From positions 211,425 through 275,424 of the forward strand of contig JANXCX010000024.1 of assembly GCA_025059535.1 (NCBI GenBank): DNA of 64,000 bases, read 5' to 3'. The position numbers and the translations under genes are program-made. The notes under the pieces are model-generated. The model had not been told where the DNA came from and did not search any database. It worked only from the letters and a program-made list of their open reading frames with translations. Shown in pieces: positions 33,300-40,926 of this stretch (position 1 is the stretch's first letter; each line of letters opens with the position of its first letter). This DNA comes from Bacteroidia bacterium (lineage in GTDB: Bacteria; Bacteroidota; Bacteroidia; SpSt-205).

Positions 33300-35231
33300 T
33301 CAGGCCTTCAGCTCGTCAGCCTCGGCGGGTTCTACCCACCGACCATCCGCCCGAATAAGTTCTACCAAGGCTTCTAAAGCTTCCGATTCTTTGACATTTT
33401 TGCGCACGATTTCTTTACCTCGGTAGAGGTGGATAACGCCGGGGCCGGCGCCGACGTAGCCGTAGTCCGCGTCGGCCATTTCGCCTGGGCCATTTACGAT
33501 GCAGCCCATAACAGCGATTTTGAGGCCCTTGAGGTGGCTCGTACGGGCACGAATGCGTGCCGTAACCTCTTCTAGATTAAAAAGGGTGCGACCGCAGGAC
33601 GGGCAGGCGATGTAATCCGTACGAGTAAGGCGCAGGCGCGCAGCTTGAAGCAGGTCAAAGGCCACTCGCACGCCTACGGCGGGTGAACGCCCCGCCACGG
33701 TCAGCCAGAGCCCATCCACAAGCTGGTCCGGCAAGAGCAGGCTGGTCTGACAGGCCGCTTCTACCGCAAGCTGATGAGCCGGTAAGGGCTCAGGGCTATT
33801 CGTAGGGGGCGTAATCGTTAGGCGTGCTACCATCGGGGCGAAGCAGCCCTGCTCCGCGGCTCGTAGCCGTTGCCAACGCAGGACGCGCGCCGGCAGCTCC
33901 GCCGAACTCTCCAGAACCCATACGACATTTTCGGCTTTGAGGAAATCGGTACGCTCTGCCATCAAATCCTCTACGGTGAGACGCACCCAATTCAGCGTAG
34001 GGTGGCGCAGCGGCGCCGAAAGCCAAGCGGCTACCGAGTCAAAATAGGGCGTATCTAAGGGGCGGGCTACTTTCGCCCAAAGCGTCGCCTCATAGATAAG
34101 TGGCACCGAGGGAAGCTCTTCCGGTACCGTGCGACCCACGTAGATATAGTCGGGCTTTTGCTCGCCCCCATAGAGGCTGAGGCCATACGGGTGCTGGCTG
34201 TGGTCGGCTATAACTACGGCCGGATAGCCTGCGCCGATGTTTTGTACCTTGCCGTGAGTAAGCCGCTGCATCACTAAGCCGTCTCCCGGCCATTTCGGTT
34301 CAGGAAGTTCTAGAGCCACTGAGCGGTACCGCTCCGCAAAGGCTACCAGCGCCCGACAGGTAGGTAGCTCCTGCACGGGCGGCTCTGTAAGCGAGACCCG
34401 CACCGTATCCCCAATTCCATCCAGTAAAAGCGCCTCTATACCTAAGGCAGATTTAATGCGGCCATCCGTGCCATCCCCCGCCTCCGTAACCCCCAGGTGA
34501 ATAGGGTAAATAACGCCGTGCGCCTTTAGCCGCGCCACGAGGTGGCGGTAGGCGGCCACCATCACCACCGGATTAGAGGCCTTCATGGAAATCACCAAAT
34601 TGTAAAAGCCCTCGGCCTCGCAGATGCGGACAAACTCCATAGCCGATTCTACCATGCCCTCGGGGGTGTCGCCATATCTATTGAGGATGCGATCCGAAAG
34701 GGAGCCGTGATTGACACCGATGCGTAGAGCGGTACCGTACTCTTTGCAAAGGCGCACGAGCGGCGCAAAGCGCTCATAAATCCGCTCTAGCTCCGCTTGG
34801 TACTCGGCATCCGTATAGGTGCGCCGCTCAAAGCGCTTTTTGTCGGCGTAATTGCCAGGGTTTATGCGGACTTTTTCTACAAGGCGGGCGGCGATCTCCG
34901 CCGCACGCGGCGTGAAGTGAATATCCGCCACTAGGGGCACCCGACAGCCAGCCTGGCGAAGGCGCTTCTTAATCTCCGCCAGAGCCTCTGCCTCTTTCTG
35001 GCTGGGTACGGCTAAACGGACATACTCGGCTCCAGCCTCCGCCAGCTGAATAACCTGGGCTACGGTGGCTTCTATATCCAGCGTATCGGTGGTCGTCATG
35101 GTTTGAATGCGGATGGGATTATCCCCGCCTACGGGCACCGCGCCAATCGGCACCACGCGTGTAGCAAGCCGCCGCGGCCGTACCAGCGAAGTATAGTAGG
35201 TCTGAAGCGCCTTCAGGGAGCCCTCCACCAT
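33300..35231 (-). CDS. ispG: 4-hydroxy-3-methylbut-2-enyl diphosphate synthase IspG (long form)
   Basis: Iron-sulphur enzyme of the MEP isoprenoid pathway, converting methylerythritol cyclodiphosphate to HMBPP. The N-terminal barrel has PVGGDNPIRIQTMTTTDT, PLVADIHFTPRAAEIAA and KVRINPGNYADKKRF. The C-terminal domain carries the cluster cysteines in IACPSCGRTLFNLEEV and GCIVNGPGEMADADYG. At 643 aa it has the additional central domain of the Bacteroidota/Chlamydia/plant type. ATG 35231 is taken; a TTG at 35237 with a near-match box GATTTTTG 5 bases upstream is possible. Gap of 29 bp to the preceding gene. Confidence 0.93.
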   Translation of the reverse strand: MVEGSLKALQTYYTSLVRPRRLATRVVPIGAVPVGGDNPIRIQTMTTTDTLDIEATVAQVIQLAEAGAEYVRLAVPSQKEAEALAEIKKRLRQAGCRVPLVADIHFTPRAAEIAARLVEKVRINPGNYADKKRFERRTYTDAEYQAELERIYERFAPLVRLCKEYGTALRIGVNHGSLSDRILNRYGDTPEGMVESAMEFVRICEAEGFYNLVISMKASNPVVMVAAYRHLVARLKAHGVIYPIHLGVTEAGDGTDGRIKSALGIEALLLDGIGDTVRVSLTEPPVQELPTCRALVAFAERYRSVALELPEPKWPGDGLVMQRLTHGKVQNIGAGYPAVVIADHSQHPYGLSLYGGEQKPDYIYVGRTVPEELPSVPLIYEATLWAKVARPLDTPYFDSVAAWLSAPLRHPTLNWVRLTVEDLMAERTDFLKAENVVWVLESSAELPARVLRWQRLRAAEQGCFAPMVARLTITPPTNSPEPLPAHQLAVEAACQTSLLLPDQLVDGLWLTVAGRSPAVGVRVAFDLLQAARLRLTRTDYIACPSCGRTLFNLEEVTARIRARTSHLKGLKIAVMGCIVNGPGEMADADYGYVGAGPGVIHLYRGKEIVRKNVKESEALEALVELIRADGRWVEPAEADELKA

Positions 35232-35260
35232 CGCCAAAGGAACAAAAATCCCCTAACCTC

Positions 35261-36505
35261 TCAGGTCTTCATCTTCTTGCGCCGGGCGGCCGGGAAAAGG
35301 ACATTGTTCAAAATAAGCCGATAGCCCGGCGAAGTGGGATACTTACTTACATCGGTGGGCGGCTCCTCCACAAAGTGCTGGTAGTCCTCCGGATCGTGTC
35401 CCCCGTAAAAGGTCCAAAAACCCCGCCCAAGAATGCCATGGATATATTTTCCCTCATTGAGCTCGGGGGTTTCGGCCATGACGACTACTTGAGGTTTGAG
35501 GAGGTGCAGTTCGTAGCCTGTGGTCTGTCCGTAGAAGCCCTTAATGACCGCCGTATGGTTTTGGCAGAGCATGGTAGGGATAGGATCCCATTTCGCCGAA
35601 AACTCCTTCAGTACGAAGTGGTCCTCGCTTTCCCGAAGGTTGCGGCGGCGGTCGCCCGTATCTATGTCAGAAAATTCATAATCGTACGGGCTGAGACGAA
35701 GGGTAAAGCCCTGAAAGGCTATACAGTTTTCGTAGTGGAGGTGGGTATTGGCAAGAGGATCGGCAGGTGTACCATCGTAGGGCTCTCCTACAATGTCTAG
35801 GCCTTCGGCCGCTAAGGCTATATCATAGGTGTCGGTAGCGGAGCACATGGCAAAAAGAAAGCCTCCCCCTTGCACCCACTCCCGCAGCTTTTTGACCACG
35901 GCGAGTTTCAGTTCAGCTACGCGCTTAAAGCCCCATTTGGCCGCTAAGGTAGTCTGCTCCCGCACCATGGCCTTATACCAAGGCTTATCCCGAAAGGTAT
36001 AGAACTTGCCGTATTGACCCGTAAAATCCTCGTGGTGCAAATGCACCCAATCGTACTCGGCCAGCTTGCCCGAGAGAATCTCGTCATCGTAGATAAGGTC
36101 ATAAGGAATCTCGGCGTAGAGGAGGACAAGCTGCACGGCATCATCCCAGGGCTCGGAAGAGCGAGGCGCATAAACGGCGATGCGCGGGGCTTTTTCCAAG
36201 CGCACTACATCCATATTGACTTCGGGCCGGCTGATGTGCTTGAGAATGTCGCCGTATTCCGTCGCACTAAGCACCTGATAGGTAATCTGGCGGCGCTGCA
36301 GCTCTAAGCTCGCCCAGCCATTTTCTATAAAGGCAAAGCTACCCCCGCGATAGTTGAGGAGCCAGTCTACAGGCACCCCTTTAGTCAGCAGGCTATAAAC
36401 TAACCCATAGGCGCGCAAATGCTGCTGCTGTGTCTCATCCATCGGTATCAGCACATACTGCGCCCACAGAAAGCCAAGACTCAGCCCTAGGCGGAGCCAA
36501 CGCAT
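35261..36505 (-). CDS. Bacteroidota secreted protein, often called asparagine synthetase B
   Basis: A 414-aa exported protein (signal peptide LGLSLGFLWAQ). The mature start YVLIPMDETQQQHL and VDWLLNYRGGSF are strongly conserved in a Bacteroidota family that databases tend to label asparagine synthetase B. I see none of the motifs of that enzyme: no N-terminal Cys2 glutaminase and no SGGLDS ATP loop. The middle (IAVYAPRSSEPWDDAVQLVL, YDWVHLHHEDFTG, GGGFLFAMCSATDTYD) resembles a class-I-amidotransferase-like or ThuA-like fold. Function unknown. It lies between an RND adaptor gene (13 bp) and ispG (29 bp). Confidence 0.75.
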   Translation of the reverse strand: MRWLRLGLSLGFLWAQYVLIPMDETQQQHLRAYGLVYSLLTKGVPVDWLLNYRGGSFAFIENGWASLELQRRQITYQVLSATEYGDILKHISRPEVNMDVVRLEKAPRIAVYAPRSSEPWDDAVQLVLLYAEIPYDLIYDDEILSGKLAEYDWVHLHHEDFTGQYGKFYTFRDKPWYKAMVREQTTLAAKWGFKRVAELKLAVVKKLREWVQGGGFLFAMCSATDTYDIALAAEGLDIVGEPYDGTPADPLANTHLHYENCIAFQGFTLRLSPYDYEFSDIDTGDRRRNLRESEDHFVLKEFSAKWDPIPTMLCQNHTAVIKGFYGQTTGYELHLLKPQVVVMAETPELNEGKYIHGILGRGFWTFYGGHDPEDYQHFVEEPPTDVSKYPTSPGYRLILNNVLFPAARRKKMKT

Positions 36506-36518
36506 TCCTTCAAATATA

Positions 36519-37628
36519 CTACTCTTCGCCTATTTGCCAGAGTTGAGCCGCAAGGAAACTGGCTCCCCGTTGGACGATAGGTAGGCCCTCCCGAAGCTCT
36601 GGCGCTTCAATCAGGGCCAAAGTATCTAAAAAAGTAGCCTGTACGGGGATAGGCCAAAATGTACTATCAGGCTTGAGCGCAAAAATGTAAGGCTTATCGC
36701 CGCGGTAGCCTAAGCCGGCCAGTGGTACCGCATAGAAAAGGCCGCGCAGCCGCCGCACATAGCCTTCTGCTGGAATTTGCGCAAAGAGGGGATAAGGCGT
36801 AGGGGGAAGCCGCACATGAGCCACTAAAGCCGTACCCTGGGTATCCTCCACCTGAGCCAGGTATTCAATCCGGCTGGAGAGAAAGCCCATCTCTGGCAGC
36901 GCAGGGAGGCGGAGGCGAATAGGCATCCCCGGCGCCAACCAGCTCAGCTCGCGCTCCGAAATATACAGATCAGCATGAAGGTCAGAAGGATTGACGATGT
37001 GTGCCAGCGGCTGCTCAGGGCGCACGTATTCGCCCATACCTACGGCTATGCGGGTTACATAGCCGGCAATCGGTGCTCGCACAATAAGGAGGCGGATTTC
37101 GCCTGAGGTATCGGGCCTAATCCCCAAAAGTTCTAGCTGCCGCTGAAGTGCCTGCCATTGAACCTCTAGCTGACGCTGCTCAGCACGTACCTGAGCGAGC
37201 TCGGCCGCTGAGACAAGCCCGCCACGGGCTAAGCTCTCCTGAACGTTTAGTCGGCGCGCAGCAGCCTGAAGCCGCGCCCAGACCTCTAAGTACTGCCGCT
37301 GAAGGTCTATCAGCTGAGCGCTGTAAAGCACAAAAAGGGGCTGACCCGCGCTCACATACTGCCCCTCGCGTATGGCTATGTGCTCTATCGTACCCTCTAC
37401 TCGCGCATGCACGCGCGCCTGTGCATGGGCTAAAACTACCGTACGGCCGACTAATTTCACCTCTTCCCACACCGAATCGCGCCGAAGGGGCCCTACCACT
37501 AGGCCTGCCCCCCGCCACTGAAGCGGCGAGAGCCTCAAGGCGTCTTTGCTTGTAGGCTCAACTACAGGGGCTGAACCGCAGCCCGCTAGCCCTAAAAGGA
37601 GGACACCCCAAATCAGCCTACGCCACAC
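36519..37628 (-). CDS. RND efflux periplasmic adaptor lipoprotein
   Basis: A 369-aa membrane-fusion protein of the CusB/HlyD type. The lipobox is LLGLAGCGS (Cys17), and the protein then has an N-terminal barrel half, a lipoyl-like segment around VEGTIEHIAIREGQYVSAGQ, a helical hairpin (about 105-165) and the returning lipoyl half IVRAPIAGYVTRIAVGMGEYV. The C-terminal beta-barrel follows. The usual partners, an RND pump and a TolC-like channel, are not next to it. GTG 37628 is used; a near-match -7 box TTTCTTTG ends 4 bases upstream. Confidence 0.85.
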   Translation of the reverse strand: MWRRLIWGVLLLGLAGCGSAPVVEPTSKDALRLSPLQWRGAGLVVGPLRRDSVWEEVKLVGRTVVLAHAQARVHARVEGTIEHIAIREGQYVSAGQPLFVLYSAQLIDLQRQYLEVWARLQAAARRLNVQESLARGGLVSAAELAQVRAEQRQLEVQWQALQRQLELLGIRPDTSGEIRLLIVRAPIAGYVTRIAVGMGEYVRPEQPLAHIVNPSDLHADLYISERELSWLAPGMPIRLRLPALPEMGFLSSRIEYLAQVEDTQGTALVAHVRLPPTPYPLFAQIPAEGYVRRLRGLFYAVPLAGLGYRGDKPYIFALKPDSTFWPIPVQATFLDTLALIEAPELREGLPIVQRGASFLAAQLWQIGEE

Positions 37629-37632
37629 ACCG

Positions 37633-37640
37633 CAAAGAAA
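37633..37640 (-). promoter_or_regulatory. -7-like box TTTCTTTG, RND adaptor operon
   Basis: One mismatch to TAnnTTTG on the minus strand, ending 4 bases before the GTG at 37628, which is the preferred spacing in this genome. Confidence 0.3.
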
Positions 37641-37735
37641 ATGGCTTGGCGCACATTACTGAAACCCCGGCTAATACGCCCCCACCCAGACCACTTCCAG
37701 TTGGGGAAATACTTTTCTATATTTCTATATTTACG

Positions 37736-37743
37736 TAATTTTG
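37736..37743 (+). promoter_or_regulatory. -7 box TAATTTTG, gene 37750
   Basis: Perfect match ending 6 bases before the ATG at 37750. The upstream 30 bases are AT-rich with repeated tatattt units. The promoter looks intact although the gene carries a stop codon. Confidence 0.55.
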
Positions 37744-37749
37744 CGAGTC

Positions 37750-38880
37750 ATGCACGCCCTACTAATCATGGCTTGCTTCGGTAGTCTCCTGCTAGCCCAG
37801 AATGTGGGTATTGGCACGTCTAATCCCGTTTCACGCCTACACGTAGCGGGCCCTAATGCCACCCTTACGGTAGGACCCTTTGGCATAGGCTAGGCAGAAG
37901 GACGCATAATAGCCACAGGAGCGTCAGCGGAGCTAAGTTTTGTTCGGCGCAGTCTGAATAGCTGGCCTCTTGGGCCTGTGGCGGGTGACCGCTTCGTGTG
38001 GTATAATCCTAACGGCTCAGCGCGCCTCTGGACGGAAGGAAACGGCGACCTTGTAACCATCACCGCAGGCGGAAATGTAGGAATTGGCCAAACCGATCCT
38101 GGTAGTCGCCTCACTGTCCGTTCTGGCTGGTCCAACTGGATTCAGCTAGAGGACAATATCGCAGGTAACCAGTATTACTTCCATAACCCAGCTGATGGGA
38201 GCCGGTTTGAGATAGGTACCTATGACGCAGCGGCTAATACGTTTCGCTGGTGCATATTCACTATCCGGCCAAGTGGAAATATTGGCATAGGCACTTGCGC
38301 TCCCACAGAGCGCCTGCAGGTGAGCGGCAACTTACGCTTAGATGGAGCCTTCATGCCAGGAGGTAATCCCGGGGCTGCGGGCCAAGTGCTACGCTCCCAG
38401 GGCCCCGGGAATGCGCCTATCTGGTTTCCAATGGCCGCTTCTATTGTGTATCAGGGGGCCTTTAATTCTACTGCCAATGTGTGCATCAACTCGCCTAACT
38501 GGACCACCCATCCAGGAGTCTCCGTAACCTTTACGCTTCAGGCTGGTGACTACGTCTGGGCTTGGGCCTCTGGAGCCGCTATGGCTGATGATAACTGCGA
38601 TGGCACGGCAAATGGCCGCTGCGACTTTGATGCACGGATAGCGGTAAATGGAAACGATTTCCCGAACGGTGCCTGGCTGCGCGGTAGCGCAGATTACAGT
38701 GGTTTAAATTACTCTGCTTTTACGCCCTATACACTGGCAGGGATGTACCACGTACCCGCTAACGGCAACTATACCTTTGCGCTTCAAACACGCCGCTATA
38801 GTGGAGGAGGGTGTCTCACAGCAGGCAATAATCTTTCGTCGCTTCAAACTACGATGCTTATCTTAGTGCTTCGGCCATGA
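37750..38880 (+). pseudogene. GIGT-repeat surface protein interrupted by in-frame TAG
   Basis: A reading frame of 377 codons broken at codon 48 by TAG (37891-37893); the frame is the same on both sides, so no frameshift is involved. The first part has a signal peptide (MHALLIMACFGSLLLAQ) and the repeat NVGIGTSNPVSRLHVAG. After the TAG come NVGIGQTDPGSRLTVRSG and NIGIGTCAPTERLQVSG, plus a C-terminal beta domain with several cysteines. This repeat is common in large surface or tail-fibre-like proteins of Bacteroidota. The promoter and the coupled downstream gene are intact, so the stop may be recent, a sequence error, or read through. Confidence 0.7.
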
Positions 38881-39176
38881 GGAATCTAGTGATAGGTTTA
38901 GGACTTGGCTTGGGCTTAGCTACTATATATGCTCAGGCTCAGGAAAAGCAGGCAGTTCCGGCTGTGCGCAGAGTACTTAGGGGGGAGAAAACTTACGAGG
39001 AAGTATCTCCGCCTCCCACGCCAGGCAAGATGCGCATGGCAGCTAAACGCAGCTTAGTAGAAGAAGCGGTGGAAGAAGCCGAGCCCCCTACTTCTACCCC
39101 TCCTTCCCCCACTAAGCCTATTCTCCATTCGCGACGCGCCCTAACGCCCTCTCCCGACTCTTCCGAAAACAAGTAA
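38877..39176 (+). CDS. Small secreted Pro-rich hypothetical protein
   Basis: A 99-aa protein. The signal peptide is clear (LVIGLGLGLGLATIYAQAQ), followed by a basic segment and a proline/serine-rich, probably disordered tail (PTSTPPSPTKP). No domain recognised. It starts in the stop codon of the preceding frame (ATGA), so it would depend on translation of that interrupted gene unless initiated separately. Confidence 0.5.
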   Translation: MRNLVIGLGLGLGLATIYAQAQEKQAVPAVRRVLRGEKTYEEVSPPPTPGKMRMAAKRSLVEEAVEEAEPPTSTPPSPTKPILHSRRALTPSPDSSENK

Positions 39177-39182
39177 GCGGCC

Positions 39183-40886
39183 CTATACCGCAAGCGCCAA
39201 AAGGAGGATATCATCCGTCTGCGGCTGCCCGCCCGCCCAGTGTCGGAGGGCTTGCTGGAGGAGGCTGACCTGTTCGCTTAGAGATAGGTAACTATTAGTG
39301 CGCAGAAAATCCCGCAGCCGGCTAGTGGAGAAGCGCTTCCCCTCGGGATTGAGCTGATCCACTAATCCATCGGAGAAAAGATAGAGTCTATCCTGCGGCT
39401 CAAGCAAGAGTTCCTGCGGTTCAGGCACTTCGGCAGAAGGCATGGAGCTATCAAGTGCGCTAACGCTAATGTCTTGCTTATCTCCAGCCCACACATACAT
39501 CTCACCGCCTCGCAGCACCCAAAGCGGTCGACGCGCGCCTAAATAGAAGGCCTTTCGTGCCTCAGGTAGATACCACAGAAGCGCCAATTCAAACCCTTCT
39601 AAGAGCGGATTATCGCCCCCAAAGACCTCTCCCACTTGCTCACGCAAAAACGTATAAAGGCCTTTGAGGTCGCTTCCATGCCTATCCAACGCACTGCGCA
39701 AAAGCTGACTGCCATAAATGCTTAGCAGGGCTGCTGGCACACCATGCCCAGTACTATCGCCTAAGCCAATCAGTACCCCCCCCTCTAAGGGCTCCAACCG
39801 ATAAAAATCGCCTCCTACCATGCTCTGCGGCGCATACCATACGACGGCATCGCTGAAGTATTTTTTCAGCTCGTCGGGAGAAGAAAAGAAGCGCTGTTGA
39901 ATACGGGCGGCATACCGAAGCGACTCACCCATCTCCTTTTGGTAGAGCTTGAGCTGTTCTTCGCGCTTTTTGCGCTGATCTATATTCAGCATAGCGCCTA
40001 AGTAGTGGGTGGCTTGGCCCAGCTCATCCGTAATAGGCGCGAGGGTCAGAAGCATCCAGTAACCATGCCCCCGCCGGTCATAGGCGTAGATCTCCTCGGT
40101 AAAGGGGGCACGAATAAAATGGTTGACTATCAGCGTATCCTCTGAGGGTTTGTCCTGCGGGCCGTGCAGCAGGTGCGCAAAACTACCGCCTATTTCTCGT
40201 ACATGCTTGCCTTCCAGTTCAGCGGCTGACCACCCCGAGGCCTTTTCAAAAGTGCGATTGACCCAGACAATATAACCGTCTTTATCAAGGATAAACTTCA
40301 TCATGTTAGAGTAAGCCGTAGCGGTACTAAGCAGCCGCAGTTTTTGGTTTTGCTCTTTGAGCTGGGCATTCAGGCGTTCTTTCTCTTCGGACAGCGCCGT
40401 GATGGTAGCCATCTGCTGCTGAAGCTCCTCGGAATATTGCACAAGCTCCTGACGCAGGAGCTCCACCTCGGTAATGTCCTGAAAGACAAACACATACTGG
40501 CAGCAGGTGCCACTTGGCTGCATCAGGCCTATCCAGAGCCCACTTATAAAGCGGAGACCCTCGGGACTACGGAATTGGCCCGTGTAGTGTCCCTCAGGCT
40601 GTCCTGTTTGGTAAAGTTCTACGAGCGGCGCCGCGGGGTCAAAATACTTTTCCAAAAGCTCTAATGGCTTCAGTCGGCGTAGCTCACGCGCCGTAAAGCC
40701 CCCTATTAGTAAAGCCCCTGGACTAGCCCATTCTATCGTATTGTTACGCCGATTCAGCACGAAAACTGGTGCAGGGAAAAATTTAGCCATCATATCGGCC
40801 AGTTCCACGGGCAGGGGCAGCTCGGCCATGCCCAGCATCTCCGCTTGCCCCATCAGCTTAAGCATCATTTCGGCCAGTCGAGCCAT
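39183..40886 (-). CDS. PAS-PAS-SpoIIE protein phosphatase
   Basis: A 567-aa cytoplasmic signalling phosphatase. Two PAS domains (about 35-150 and 190-310; the second with GYIVWVNRTFEKASGW and the PAC-like YLGAMLNIDQRKKREEQ) are joined by a coiled coil (about 145-185). A PP2C/SpoIIE domain runs from about 345 to the end (GGDFYRLE, GDSTGHGVPAALLS, LYLFSDGLVDQL, PQTDDILLLAL). ATG 40886 is selected because a -7 box ends 4 bases upstream; the frame could start at 40934 but would overlap the OmpA gene. It could act on the STAS protein or on the SiaC proteins; this is not shown. Confidence 0.88.
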   Translation of the reverse strand: MARLAEMMLKLMGQAEMLGMAELPLPVELADMMAKFFPAPVFVLNRRNNTIEWASPGALLIGGFTARELRRLKPLELLEKYFDPAAPLVELYQTGQPEGHYTGQFRSPEGLRFISGLWIGLMQPSGTCCQYVFVFQDITEVELLRQELVQYSEELQQQMATITALSEEKERLNAQLKEQNQKLRLLSTATAYSNMMKFILDKDGYIVWVNRTFEKASGWSAAELEGKHVREIGGSFAHLLHGPQDKPSEDTLIVNHFIRAPFTEEIYAYDRRGHGYWMLLTLAPITDELGQATHYLGAMLNIDQRKKREEQLKLYQKEMGESLRYAARIQQRFFSSPDELKKYFSDAVVWYAPQSMVGGDFYRLEPLEGGVLIGLGDSTGHGVPAALLSIYGSQLLRSALDRHGSDLKGLYTFLREQVGEVFGGDNPLLEGFELALLWYLPEARKAFYLGARRPLWVLRGGEMYVWAGDKQDISVSALDSSMPSAEVPEPQELLLEPQDRLYLFSDGLVDQLNPEGKRFSTSRLRDFLRTNSYLSLSEQVSLLQQALRHWAGGQPQTDDILLLALAV

Positions 40887-40890
40887 GAGG

Positions 40891-40898
40891 CAAAAATA
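40891..40898 (-). promoter_or_regulatory. -7 box TATTTTTG, PAS-SpoIIE gene
   Basis: Perfect match on the minus strand, ending 4 bases before the ATG at 40886. Confidence 0.6.
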
Positions 40899-40926
40899 AA
40901 GGAAAGGGATATCCTTTGAATCGGCT

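Noticed and set aside
37891-37893. Genetic code change (TAG as sense)
   Set aside because: Several intact genes here end in TAG (for example siaB-like 1, surE, lines of the oxidase operon), so TAG is a stop in this genome.
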